This document shows, piece by piece, positions 7,256 through 14,544 of a stretch of 15,353 nt of DNA. A model generated the notes under the pieces. That model was not told the DNA's origin. It did not search any database and saw only the letters and a program-made list of their open reading frames with translations. A program made the translations under genes and the position numbers. The stretch comes from an uncultured Lachnospiraceae bacterium (lineage in GTDB: Bacteria; Bacillota; Clostridia; Lachnospirales; Lachnospiraceae). How positions within the stretch are numbered: position 1 is the first letter of the stretch; every line of letters begins with the position of its first letter. Location of the stretch: assembly GCA_910588565.1 (NCBI GenBank), contig CAJUPF010000003.1:36981-52333 (forward strand). The letters are read 5' to 3'.

Positions 7256-7635
7256 AAAAGTTCTCCAATCGTTTCCATAAATGCCAGTATCACCGGCATT
7301 CCAAGCACAAGTATGGATAATTTTGCAAATAATTCGATCTGTCCGGCGATTGTCTGATAGCCGCAGTCTTTACAGATATTGGATGCAAATTCCGCCACAT
7401 AGGTAATGCCGATCATTTTTAAAATCATAGCCATATAGGAATCGTCCAATTGAATCAGATGCTGCATTTTTTCCGCATATCCAATCATCTGCTCAAGTTT
7501 TGTCCCGACAAACAGAAAGATGCAAATGCATACTGCAATGCTGATATAATAACTGTATTCCGGCCGGTAGCTTTTCAAAATCAGCGCTAAAAGAACTGCT
7601 GTAATTCCAAGTATACTGATTTTCAGAATATCCAT
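7252..7635 (-). CDS. spoIIIAD: Stage III sporulation protein AD
   Basis: This 127-aa membrane protein starts with the typical SpoIIIAD N-terminus (MDILKISILGITAVLLALIL) and has three or four hydrophobic helices, the last ending in PVILAFMETIGELL. A conserved polar segment (ITYVAEFASNICKDCGY) lies between the spans. In the family it is a small membrane component of the channel, found with SpoIIIAC, to which it is related. It begins 9 bases after the spoIIIAC stop and overlaps the spoIIIAE start by 4 bases. Confidence 0.93.
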   Translation of the reverse strand: MDILKISILGITAVLLALILKSYRPEYSYYISIAVCICIFLFVGTKLEQMIGYAEKMQHLIQLDDSYMAMILKMIGITYVAEFASNICKDCGYQTIAGQIELFAKLSILVLGMPVILAFMETIGELL

Positions 7636-7644
7636 ACCGCCCTC

Positions 7645-7839
7645 CTACAAAGCAAATAATTCCTGCATTGTCTCAAACAGTTCATAAATATAAGGCACAA
7701 TCCAAAACAGCACAATGATCAGCCCCGCAAGGCTTGTCAGAAATGCATGTTCTTCCCTACCGCTGTGCTTTAACACCTGGCTTAAAACGGTAACCAGAAT
7801 TCCCACCGCCGCTATTTTAAAAATTAAATTTACACTCAT
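7645..7839 (-). CDS. spoIIIAC: Stage III sporulation protein AC
   Basis: This 64-aa protein has two membrane helices (about residues 4-22 and 33-53) joined by the polar loop KHSGREEHAF, which is characteristic of SpoIIIAC. Length matches the family (usually 64-68 aa). It lies 13 bases after spoIIIAB and 9 bases before spoIIIAD. It is a small membrane subunit of the spoIIIA-encoded channel. The identification rests on loop sequence, size and operon position together. Confidence 0.92.
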   Translation of the reverse strand: MSVNLIFKIAAVGILVTVLSQVLKHSGREEHAFLTSLAGLIIVLFWIVPYIYELFETMQELFAL

Positions 7840-7852
7840 GCCTTTTCTCCCT

Positions 7853-8365
7853 TTACAAAAGTAAAATCACCAGAAACAACCCGCCCAGCAGGGAAACTGT
7901 CCCATATAATTTTTGTTTTTCCTGTTTCTCTTCCATTGCCTTTTGAATCTTTTCTTCAATCTGCATCAAATAAATTTTTGAAACCTGCGTATGATCCCCT
8001 TCTAACATCAGGCTTTTTGCCAGAGCCAAAAACAGTCCCTGCTCCTCTTCGTTCAGCAGAATCTGCTTCTTCCGCTTACCAAACGCAGCTTCCCACAGTG
8101 CGCTTATGTCCCCTTCCCGGTTTTTCTCCATCTCATCCGCCACTTCTGTCAGTATTTCATCAAAGAGTTTACTCCTGCCCTTGGCTGTTCTCCTTAAAAG
8201 CTCTGCATAGGGAAGCCGCAGGTACTCCCTGCCGGCATCCATCCGGGCAAAAATCTCTCTTCCCTCCACCAGCTGCTCTAAATGATATTTCAGATAATCC
8301 CCCAAATATTTTCCAAATCCCGCGGCTCCCGCCACAATACATAACATCCCCGCTAGTTTCAACAT
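7853..8365 (-). CDS. spoIIIAB: Stage III sporulation protein AB
   Basis: The 170-aa product has an N-terminal hydrophobic helix (about residues 3-20), a largely helical soluble middle part, and a C-terminal membrane helix (about 152-170, SLLGGLFLVILLL). This hairpin topology and length fit SpoIIIAB, which resembles a GspF-like inner-membrane component of type II secretion and pilus systems and probably works with the SpoIIIAA ATPase. Its ATG lies inside the last codons of spoIIIAA, with a 7-base overlap, so the two are translationally coupled. Confidence 0.92.
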   Translation of the reverse strand: MLKLAGMLCIVAGAAGFGKYLGDYLKYHLEQLVEGREIFARMDAGREYLRLPYAELLRRTAKGRSKLFDEILTEVADEMEKNREGDISALWEAAFGKRKKQILLNEEEQGLFLALAKSLMLEGDHTQVSKIYLMQIEEKIQKAMEEKQEKQKLYGTVSLLGGLFLVILLL

Positions 8366-9264
8366 AACCTTCTCTGCTCCTGATCATATACGGTAACATC
8401 CCGTGTCCCATCCGCAGCTCTTTTTAAAAAAATATACCGCTGAAATAAATTTCTCTGGTACATCTGCCGCATTCCTTCCATAGCAGTAATATGCTCCATC
8501 GTTTCCCCATGCATAGTTCCAAGAATCCTGCAGCCGCACAGTAATATCTCTCCAACAATCCCTGCATCCTCTCTCCCGCCCAGCTCGTCTACTGCGATAA
8601 TCTCCGGCGACATGCTCCGGAGCGCCATCCGCATTCCTTCTCCTTTTGGGCACCCATCCAGCACATCTGTACGTTTTCCTATGTCATTCTGCGGGATTCC
8701 CAGATGACAGGCTGCAATTTCAGACCGTTCATCAATAACACAGATTTTCTTTCCTTCCCTGCCATCGTCTCCGTCAGAAATCATACGGATACAGTCTCGC
8801 AGATAGGTTGTCTTACCAACACCCGGCTTTGATATTAGAAGCGTATTCAAAACATCCCCATCCGCATCATACAGCCAGCGCAGCAATTCCTTTCCGCATC
8901 CTTTCCGTTCCCTGGCAATTCTGATATTCAAAAATCGGATATTTGTCATCTGCCTGACCTGTCCTCTTTCCAGACGCACCTGTCCGGCAAATCCAATCCG
9001 GTTTCCTCCTTCTATCGTCAGAAATCCCTGCCGGATCTCCTCTTCATAGGCATAAATGGAATAACGGCTGATAAACGTCAGCATCTCCTCGATATCCTTC
9101 GCTGTAACTGTTTCCGAAAGCCATATACTGTTCCTGCTGCAGCGAAACTCCGGTGGTTGTCCGATCCGAATCCGGATTTCCTCCAGCTCTGTTTCCTGTT
9201 TTAAAACCCGCTCCATCAGCGGACGCAGCCGAATCGGCATAATATGTACAATATCCTGTTTCAT
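8359..9264 (-). CDS. spoIIIAA: Stage III sporulation protein AA, channel ATPase
   Basis: SpoIIIAA is the cytoplasmic P-loop ATPase of the channel, needed for engulfed forespore development and SigG activity. The 301-aa product has an N-terminal domain (residues 1-120), the Walker A loop SKPGVGKTT (145-153), the segment ICVIDERSEIA (174-184) and the Walker B strand IIAVDELGG (222-230), followed by the conserved LGTMHGETMEH histidine region. The first Walker A position is Ser instead of the usual Gly/Ala; the GKTT core is intact. The ATG at 9264 is preceded by AGGAG at 10-base spacing. It is the first gene of the eight-gene operon. Length is normal for the family. Confidence 0.95.
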   Translation of the reverse strand: MKQDIVHIMPIRLRPLMERVLKQETELEEIRIRIGQPPEFRCSRNSIWLSETVTAKDIEEMLTFISRYSIYAYEEEIRQGFLTIEGGNRIGFAGQVRLERGQVRQMTNIRFLNIRIARERKGCGKELLRWLYDADGDVLNTLLISKPGVGKTTYLRDCIRMISDGDDGREGKKICVIDERSEIAACHLGIPQNDIGKRTDVLDGCPKGEGMRMALRSMSPEIIAVDELGGREDAGIVGEILLCGCRILGTMHGETMEHITAMEGMRQMYQRNLFQRYIFLKRAADGTRDVTVYDQEQRRLC

Positions 9265-9284
9265 CTAATCTCAACTCCTAATCT

Positions 9285-9312
9285 AATATATGACTTGTCT
9301 CAAAAAATATTA
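9285..9312 (-). promoter_or_regulatory. Candidate SigE-type promoter for spoIIIA
   Basis: TAATATT (9312-9306) fits the SigE -35 pattern KMATATT as I recall it, and CATATATT (9292-9285), 13 bases later, matches CATACA-T at all but one defined position. The B. subtilis operon is SigE-driven, so this is the expected class. A problem is that transcription would start near 9278, at or inside the AGGAG ribosome site (9279-9275), leaving almost no leader. Confidence 0.35.
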
Positions 9313-9313
9313 C

Positions 9314-9345
9314 AAAAAAAGAAGAAGCTCTTACGAACTTCTTCT
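9314..9345 (-). terminator. Rho-independent terminator of rpsU
   Basis: An 11-bp stem (9345-9335 with 9330-9320; eight pairs AGAAGAAG/CTTCTTCT plus three inner pairs, one G-U) closes a GTAA tetraloop and runs into a T tract (9320-9314). It lies 28 bases after the rpsU stop and immediately before the spoIIIA promoter region. Confidence 0.9.
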
Positions 9346-9372
9346 CGCTCATCATTAACTGCAATCATGAAA

Positions 9373-9549
9373 TTAATTGTATTTACGTTTTCTTGCCGCT
9401 TCGGACTTTTTCTTACGTCTTACGCTTGGTTTTTCGTAATGCTCTCTTTTACGAATCTCCTGCTGGATACCAGCTTTTGCACAATTTCTCTTGAATCTGC
9501 GTAAAGCGCTATCTAAAGTCTCATTCTCTTTTACGATTACATTCGACAT
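9373..9549 (-). CDS. rpsU: Small ribosomal subunit protein S21 (bS21)
   Basis: The 58-codon frame from ATG 9549 to TAA 9375-9373 begins MSNVIVKENETLDSALRRFK and contains the family signature around CAKAGIQQEIRKREHYEKPS. It ends in a highly basic tail (RRKKKSEAARKRKYN). This is bS21, a small 30S subunit protein at the platform near the anti-Shine-Dalgarno sequence, involved in translation initiation. The length matches Firmicutes S21. It is a transcription unit of its own, with a strong extended -10 promoter, a leader of about 70 bases and a tetraloop terminator. Upstream AGGTGTGAG serves as ribosome site. It sits between a flagellar operon tail and spoIIIA with no functional link to either that I can see. 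Confidence 0.97.
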   Translation of the reverse strand: MSNVIVKENETLDSALRRFKRNCAKAGIQQEIRKREHYEKPSVRRKKKSEAARKRKYN

Positions 9550-9628
9550 AGTCTCACACCTAACCTCCCTCCAGTTGCGTATTGTGCATATTCAACTGTT
9601 TGGGTAATATTTTACTGCACTAATTGAT

Positions 9629-9656
9629 ATTATAGCATAATTTTTCCATTCGTCAA
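9629..9656 (-). promoter_or_regulatory. Strong extended -10 promoter of rpsU
   Basis: TTGACG (9656-9651) is separated by 16 bases from a perfect TATAAT (9634-9629), which is preceded by TGC, giving the extended -10 element TGnTATAAT. Transcription should start near 9622, leaving a leader of about 72 bases. In the leader, CAGTTG and CAACTG can form a short 6-bp hairpin of uncertain meaning. Confidence 0.88.
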
Positions 9657-9675
9657 CTACTTTTATCAAATATCC

Positions 9676-10263
9676 CTATTTTCTTGTAAGCAAAGCCGCA
9701 AGCTCTTCATACGTAGAACCGTTCGGTATCTCATAGGTTCCTGGGAAAATCGAATGATCATAGTGATTATCCACCAGGTAATTATTAAAATCAGCTGCAT
9801 CTTCAATCAGGCCCGCTTCCTGCAGCATCTGGCAGACCGAATCCGAAAACTGCCCGTCACTGACTTCAATCTGCACCAGAGCATCTGCCTGCGGCATATC
9901 CTGCCCATCCTGCGCGCCATCCGGCTCTGTCTGTTCCGCTGGATCAGTCTCTGGTTCTACATCCGGCTCTGGCAAAGCATCGTCCGGTTTTGTATCCGGC
10001 GTCTCGGTATCCGCAGCCGCAGGCTTTGTATCTTCGGTATGTTCCGTATCCGAATCCAACGGCTCCGTACTTGCTGCTTCCTCAGTACCTTCTGGTTTCT
10101 GTGCGTCATTTTCATACTCCGCAACTGTCCTGGACTCCGTATCCTGAAACGCTGCATTCTGCTGTGCCCCATCATTTCTGTGAATAAAAATCAAAATCAT
10201 AAAAATAACCGTAGTTACAATGATTCCAACTCCCATTCCTCTCAAATAATATCTCAGTTTCAC
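9676..10263 (-). CDS. Membrane-anchored protein with MltG/YceG LysM-like domain, no catalytic domain (GTG start)
   Basis: The 195-aa product has one N-terminal membrane span (about residues 9-28), a long Asp/Glu/Pro/Thr-rich linker (about 31-127) and a small C-terminal domain (about 129-195). That domain (IEVSDGQFSDSVCQMLQEAGLIEDAADFNNYL, with FPGTYEIPNGSTYEELAALL) resembles the LysM-like subdomain that precedes the lytic transglycosylase domain of MltG/YceG proteins. The protein stops there, so the catalytic domain with its glutamate is absent. It may bind or sense peptidoglycan outside the membrane. The start is GTG at 10263, overlapping the upstream stop as GTGA, so it is coupled to the SwrB-like gene. 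Topology is clear; family assignment is from motif recall. Confidence 0.75.
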   Translation of the reverse strand: MKLRYYLRGMGVGIIVTTVIFMILIFIHRNDGAQQNAAFQDTESRTVAEYENDAQKPEGTEEAASTEPLDSDTEHTEDTKPAAADTETPDTKPDDALPEPDVEPETDPAEQTEPDGAQDGQDMPQADALVQIEVSDGQFSDSVCQMLQEAGLIEDAADFNNYLVDNHYDHSIFPGTYEIPNGSTYEELAALLTRK

Positions 10264-10934
10264 CGTTTTCTTTTCCCTTCATACAATCCAATCACCAGCT
10301 GGACTTCCGCCAGTCCGACTCCTAATTCTCTTGCTATATCAATACCCGGCTTTCCTTCTTTATAAAGCGCCAGGATTTCCGACTTATGATTGGAATCCTC
10401 CGGCTTGCCGGAAGTGTCCACCGGAAGAATATTCTCCTCTGTATGTTCTGCAGCCATGACGGCCTGCTCTTTTTCCAGCTCCTGCTCAAGCGCCCTCTGT
10501 ACCATATGCGCGGCGATTTCTTCGTCTTTCTTCTGCAGATCATGCGCTAGCTCCTGCAGCCGGGAAGACAAATCCGTCAGCTCGGCATGTTTGTCATTGA
10601 GCATACTGTAAAGAAACATAATCTCTGTATGCGTCTTATTCATGGATTCAATTACCGTATCTGAATATTCACTGATAGCCATGATTTTCTCATTACATTC
10701 CCGTTCCATGGAACGCTCCGAGCGGATTAATACCTCGTCTGCCTGTATCTTAACTTTTTCCTCAATGTCTCTCGACACCTTCCGGACTTCCCGCTCCATC
10801 ACCTGGTGTATCTCATTGCGGCTTAATTCCCCGATCTTACTTAACTCACCGGGGCCTAACTTCTCTGTGATAAAAAAACTGGCAACAAAGAATACAACAC
10901 CGATTACCAGTAACAGAATCTCTACTCCTGTCAT
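10260..10934 (-). CDS. SwrB-like (DUF6115-type) membrane-anchored coiled-coil protein
   Basis: The 224-aa product has an N-terminal membrane span (about residues 4-22), a long charged coiled-coil region (about 35-160, heptad-like with many Glu/Lys/Arg), a linker, and a C-terminal helix-turn-helix-like segment (about 184-218: EILALYKEGKPGIDIARELG followed by VGLAEVQLVIGLY). This layout and its place after sigD match SwrB of B. subtilis, which promotes flagellar type III export activation and assembly. Sequence identity to SwrB is probably low, so function is inferred from architecture and synteny. The ATG at 10934 follows AGGAG placed right after the stop of the previous gene, and its own stop overlaps the next start. 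Confidence 0.78.
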   Translation of the reverse strand: MTGVEILLLVIGVVFFVASFFITEKLGPGELSKIGELSRNEIHQVMEREVRKVSRDIEEKVKIQADEVLIRSERSMERECNEKIMAISEYSDTVIESMNKTHTEIMFLYSMLNDKHAELTDLSSRLQELAHDLQKKDEEIAAHMVQRALEQELEKEQAVMAAEHTEENILPVDTSGKPEDSNHKSEILALYKEGKPGIDIARELGVGLAEVQLVIGLYEGKRKR

Positions 10935-10946
10935 TGTCTTTCTCCT

Positions 10947-11264
10947 CTAAATCTTCATATCGAAATGGCTGCTTCCCTGAGTAAACACAACCTGATCTTT
11001 ATTCTTTTCCTGCTGTTTCTTTTTTTTATGGTTCTGCCCTTCGTATTCGTTACTGCCTTTTTCTTTGGCATCGTATTTCTTTTTATGCTGACTGGCGTCA
11101 TCCGCATGTTTTACCTGCTTGAGAAGCCTGCTTTCCTGGGTCTTTATCTGAGCCTGGATATGCTGCTGTTCTACCACAGGCCTGCTGTCCTCCTGCTGTT
11201 TCAGCATACTCATATCCTGCGATCTTTGAATCGCTCCGTTTATTGTCACTGGTCCAACTGCCAT
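10947..11264 (-). CDS. Short charged protein of fla/che operon, function unknown
   Basis: The 105-aa product has no membrane segment or signal peptide. It starts with MAVGPVTINGAIQRSQDMS, continues with a Gln-rich helical part (about residues 20-55), a very Lys-rich middle (about 60-90, including KYDAKEKG and KKKKQQEKNK) and a conserved-looking C-terminus ending FDMKI. I believe similar short proteins occur at this position in other Lachnospiraceae flagellar operons, but I know no assigned function. The ATG at 11264 has GAGGTGG 6-7 bases upstream. It lies between the FapA-family gene and the SwrB-like gene, with a 12-base gap to the latter. A regulatory, chaperone or RNA-binding role is possible but unsupported. 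Confidence 0.8.
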   Translation of the reverse strand: MAVGPVTINGAIQRSQDMSMLKQQEDSRPVVEQQHIQAQIKTQESRLLKQVKHADDASQHKKKYDAKEKGSNEYEGQNHKKKKQQEKNKDQVVFTQGSSHFDMKI

Positions 11265-11321
11265 ACTGCCACCTCTTTGTATAACGGTTCATCCTATAAC
11301 TTCTCAGTTATCTGATTATTA

Positions 11322-12920
11322 TTATAAATTCGCTACTTTGATCTCTCCGTCGCCTTTGTAATACTGGCAATGCTGCCGTTCACTTTTGATGTTCATGGAT
11401 AAATCTGATACTTTGATTACTACACCGGGATATATGCTGTTCTGCACTTCTATCTTCGCCCGTATGGAACTGACAAACTCCTTACGCAAAAGATTAATCT
11501 CCTCATTGATCGGCCCTAATTGCCCCTGCAGGGTCTTTAATGCCATCAGCTGCGTCCGCATAAACTGAAGCTTATCCGGCGGAAGTGTAACCCCTGCTTT
11601 TAGCTTTTCATTGTAATTGATTAATATCGGGCGTATTCCCTCGATCTTTTTGCCAATTTCTTTTGCTTCCTCTTTCAGCTCATTAAAATGCTCCAGTTTT
11701 TCCGGCTCCACACCCACTTCCACACAGGTAGCCGTCCCCATCTCGGAACCGATAAAACGTGCTGAAACTTTGCTGCTGGCCCGGACGGTCCCGCCGCGGA
11801 TAAATCCCTTTCCGCCGCATACGTTCACCTCTGCATTAGCGGATACCTTGCTCTGGATAATGGATTCTGTTTCCACATAACCGCCGGAAGTCACAGTCGC
11901 ACCTTCGATAAATTTTGTCACAATATTGCCTTTTGCAGAAAGCAGACCCTTACCCATACCATGAATCCCGCGCTGCAGAATAATCTGGCCTCCGGCAAAG
12001 AGCTTTGCTCCTTCCACAACGCCTTCCACAACAATATTTCCGTCTGCATAAATCGTAAAACCGCTTTTCACATTTCCCTTTACGGTAACATTTCCGGGAT
12101 AATTGATATCTCCGATGGAATTATCCACATCCGCAGGCACTTCATAAACACCGGATACGAAAACCTTCCCCTGTACTAAGGACGCGTGCCCGGTCACCTC
12201 AGAATACAGTTCTGTCCCGTCTTCTGAAACCCGGATATTGTTGGCATAAGACAATTTCAGGTTCTGCACATCCCGCGGTTTAATCGCCCCGCCCCGTACA
12301 TCTGTCCCTGGAACGCCGGGGACAGCCGGTATCAATTTGGCAATCAGCTGATTTTCTTCGACTTTGCTGATCAAATTCAAATCACGGTAATTTACAGTCC
12401 CATCTTCGTTCCGCTTTGGTTTTAAACTCTTACTGGTAGAAAAATAATAGACAATCTTGGCATCCTTGCCCCTGGTAGGCGGCGTACCCTTTCCAATCAG
12501 ATATTCGGTACAATACTCCCGGTACTGCAAAAGATTGTCAATCGTCGTCTCGTCCACGCCATAGACAACTTTCTCAGCCGTCAGGGCATCTGTAATATCT
12601 TCCCGCGTAATCTTCCGCCCTCCGTCAGAAGGCGGATAAAACCTGCATCGGATCAGCATACAATCCAATGACAGGGAAACTACAACTTTCTCATTGCATA
12701 CTCTCCCTGTACTCCTGCCAATATGAACTTTTTCTGATACAGCAGAGGTAACAGCCTGACTTAAGGATTTCATATCATATTCATGATATCCTTCACTGAC
12801 GAGATAGGAAATAACATCTTTGATATCAAGCGCTTTTCCTCCCTCCTCCGCCGGGAAAAATTCGAGATAAAACTCATCATTCAGAATCATTGGCCTAAAG
12901 TAGCTATTTCTGTTCTCCAT
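11322..12920 (-). CDS. FapA-family (DUF342) beta-helix protein
   Basis: The 532-aa product has a mixed N-terminal domain (residues 1-190), the family hallmark VPGVPGTDVRGGAI (about 200-213), then repeated short glycine-punctuated strands (about 270-400, such as GNVTVKGNVKSGFTIYADGN) that form the right-handed beta-helix of the FapA/DUF342 family. A coiled coil follows (about 405-485) with a short C-terminal beta part. No signal peptide is present, so it should be cytoplasmic. In other bacteria members are linked to polar flagella or to cell-surface assembly; the exact role is unsettled. The ATG at 12920 lies 14 bases after the sigD stop, with GGGGAGG upstream, so it should be co-transcribed with sigD. 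Beta-helix assignment is confident; role is inferred from context. Confidence 0.88.
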   Translation of the reverse strand: MENRNSYFRPMILNDEFYLEFFPAEEGGKALDIKDVISYLVSEGYHEYDMKSLSQAVTSAVSEKVHIGRSTGRVCNEKVVVSLSLDCMLIRCRFYPPSDGGRKITREDITDALTAEKVVYGVDETTIDNLLQYREYCTEYLIGKGTPPTRGKDAKIVYYFSTSKSLKPKRNEDGTVNYRDLNLISKVEENQLIAKLIPAVPGVPGTDVRGGAIKPRDVQNLKLSYANNIRVSEDGTELYSEVTGHASLVQGKVFVSGVYEVPADVDNSIGDINYPGNVTVKGNVKSGFTIYADGNIVVEGVVEGAKLFAGGQIILQRGIHGMGKGLLSAKGNIVTKFIEGATVTSGGYVETESIIQSKVSANAEVNVCGGKGFIRGGTVRASSKVSARFIGSEMGTATCVEVGVEPEKLEHFNELKEEAKEIGKKIEGIRPILINYNEKLKAGVTLPPDKLQFMRTQLMALKTLQGQLGPINEEINLLRKEFVSSIRAKIEVQNSIYPGVVIKVSDLSMNIKSERQHCQYYKGDGEIKVANL

Positions 12921-12934
12921 ATGACGACCTCCCC

Positions 12935-13699
12935 TCAGTCCACAAGGATATCCATATAACTTCCCATTTTCTTGCGCATCTTTGATAATGCTTTTGTATG
13001 AAGCTGTGAAATCCTTGACTCAGAAACCCCAAGCACCTTGCTGATCTCTTTTAATGTCAGCTCTTCGTAGTAATAAAGTTCTATTACTTTTCGTTCTTTT
13101 TCTGTTAAAAATTCTAAGGTATCCTTTAATACTTTCTTTAATTCATTTTCCTGAATCTTCTCTTCCGGCTGAATAAAATGTGAGTTGTTGCGGGCATCCA
13201 TCACTGGCTCGCTGCCCTGCTCCACATATTCATTCAGTGAAACAATATTTGTAATTTTAAGCTGGGACTGCCAGACGGACAACTCGTCATCTGTAATGCC
13301 GATTTCCAGAGCAATCTCTTCATCCGTAGCATTTTTGCCGGTTCGCATCTCCACCTGCTTAATTGCTTCATCCAGCCTCTTTTGTTTCTGTCTGACGGTT
13401 CTGGGAATCCAGTCCATCTTCCGGATCTGATCTAAAATCGAACCCCGAATCCTGAGGCTTGCGTAGGTTTCAAATTTTACATCTTTTTCTGCATCAAACT
13501 TATCAATTGCATCAATAAGCCCGAATATCCCATAACCAACCAAATCGTCATATTCCACGTTGTAGCCAAGATACATACTCAGCCTGCCCGCCACAACCTT
13601 AACAAGCGGCGCATATTCCAAAATAATCTGTTCGCGTATTTCAGGCGAAGGGTGTTTCTGATAAGCTTCCCACAGTTTTTCCTTTGCTGTCGTCTTCAT
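12935..13699 (-). CDS. sigD: Flagellar RNA polymerase sigma factor SigD/FliA (sigma-28)
   Basis: The 254-aa product has all three domains of the FliA/WhiG class: region 2 at about residues 25-95 (YAPLVKVVAGRL, then DDLVGYGIFGLIDAIDKFD and FETYASLRIRGSILDQIRKMDW), region 3 at about 100-175 (IPRTVRQKQKRLDEAI) and region 4 at about 190-245 (LTEKERKVIELYYYEELTLKEIS followed by VSESRISQLHTKAL). It lacks a region 1.1. It directs transcription of late flagellar, motility and autolysin genes. Position after cheC and cheD matches B. subtilis sigD at the end of the fla/che operon. The start ATG at 13699 has a GGGGG stretch upstream. Confidence 0.96.
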   Translation of the reverse strand: MKTTAKEKLWEAYQKHPSPEIREQIILEYAPLVKVVAGRLSMYLGYNVEYDDLVGYGIFGLIDAIDKFDAEKDVKFETYASLRIRGSILDQIRKMDWIPRTVRQKQKRLDEAIKQVEMRTGKNATDEEIALEIGITDDELSVWQSQLKITNIVSLNEYVEQGSEPVMDARNNSHFIQPEEKIQENELKKVLKDTLEFLTEKERKVIELYYYEELTLKEISKVLGVSESRISQLHTKALSKMRKKMGSYMDILVD

Positions 13700-13737
13700 C
13701 TCAAGCCCCCATTACCATTCAAATATTCTTATTCTTT

Positions 13738-14016
13738 CTATTCGAATTCATCTTCGCTGTTCTCTTCCAATGAACTGTCTTCTGATCCGCCTTCCTCTGA
13801 TTCGCTTTCTTCCAATTCACCTTCATCCTGTTCCATCTCTTTGAAATTCATATTAATTACAACACTGACTGCCACGCCAATAATATAAAAGATGATACAG
13901 ACGATAATAAATCTCTTTGCAAAAACAACTGAATCCACGTGCTGTATAAATGATAGCAGACATGTCACAAATCCGGCAGCTAATGCTAGACATGCCGGTA
14001 TCGATTTTGTATTCAT
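13738..14016 (-). CDS. Small two-helix membrane protein with acidic tail, between cheD and sigD
   Basis: The 92-aa product has two hydrophobic helices (about residues 5-24 and 36-56) and an extremely acidic C-terminal tail (about 60-92, mostly Glu, Asp and Ser). I recognise no family. With short loops, both ends would be on the same side, probably the cytoplasm, leaving the acidic tail inside. The ATG at 14016 follows GGAGGAACAAGGG. It sits 27 bases after cheD and 38 bases before sigD, all in one direction, so it is very likely co-transcribed with chemotaxis genes. The tail is low-complexity and evolves fast, which will hinder homology searches. Confidence 0.75.
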   Translation of the reverse strand: MNTKSIPACLALAAGFVTCLLSFIQHVDSVVFAKRFIIVCIIFYIIGVAVSVVINMNFKEMEQDEGELEESESEEGGSEDSSLEENSEDEFE

Positions 14017-14043
14017 TCCCTTGTTCCTCCACCTTCAGGGATT

Positions 14044-14529
14044 CTATATAATCTTGATCGGCTTGCCAATCGCTTTAATATAAAACTCCCCTGTTTCACA
14101 ATGCAATTCTACAGTACGTCCGTAATTTAAACCTGTATCTTCCGCAATCAGCCGTATTCTCAGCTGCCTTAACTTTTCCTTTGCTGCCAGCGCGTTTCGT
14201 TCCCCGATATTTCCCACATTTGACATGCCGCTGACACTGAACATCTTGGCCCCGCCGGCAATCTTTGCAACCAGACGGGTCCGGTTCGCACCTGCCCGCA
14301 ATACCTGACGAAGGAGTTCATCTGTACCGGTATCTGCAAACTTTGCAATATTACTGTGATTTCTCATCTGCGTACTGTCTGGCAGCATATAATGTACCAG
14401 GCCGCCGACTTTTGTAACCGGATCATATAATGCCAGGCCAATACAGGAGCCAAGTCCTATTGTTGTTATAATGTCCGGCGCTTTGCATATATTTAAATCC
14501 GCCATGCCTACTTTAATAACTTTACCCAT
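14044..14529 (-). CDS. cheD: Chemoreceptor glutamine deamidase CheD
   Basis: CheD deamidates selected glutamines of chemoreceptors and, with CheC, forms a CheY-phosphate-controlled adaptation loop. The 161-aa product carries the catalytic set in the family spacing: Thr23, Cys29 in GLGSCIG and His46 in LVHYMLP (equivalent, by the constant offset of 2, to Thr21, Cys27 and His44 of Thermotoga CheD as I recall them). The downstream KIAGGAKMF and GERN motifs are also typical. Length is normal (about 160 aa). The ATG at 14529 is 15 bases after the cheC stop with AAGGAG upstream, so the two partners are co-expressed. Confidence 0.96.
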   Translation of the reverse strand: MGKVIKVGMADLNICKAPDIITTIGLGSCIGLALYDPVTKVGGLVHYMLPDSTQMRNHSNIAKFADTGTDELLRQVLRAGANRTRLVAKIAGGAKMFSVSGMSNVGNIGERNALAAKEKLRQLRIRLIAEDTGLNYGRTVELHCETGEFYIKAIGKPIKII

Positions 14530-14544
14530 TTTTCTGCCCGCTCC

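Noticed and set aside
9244..9504. Plus-strand open frame of 86 codons across rpsU
   Set aside because: The opposite strand encodes a textbook S21 protein with its own promoter and terminator.
9570..9600. Possible autoregulatory structure in the rpsU leader
   Set aside because: Only a 6-bp hairpin with a 15-base loop is visible, too weak to call a regulatory element.
9754..10365. Plus-strand open frame of 203 codons
   Set aside because: It is the complement of the acidic-linker region of the MltG-like gene; its Ile/Arg/Cys-rich product looks like an antisense artefact.
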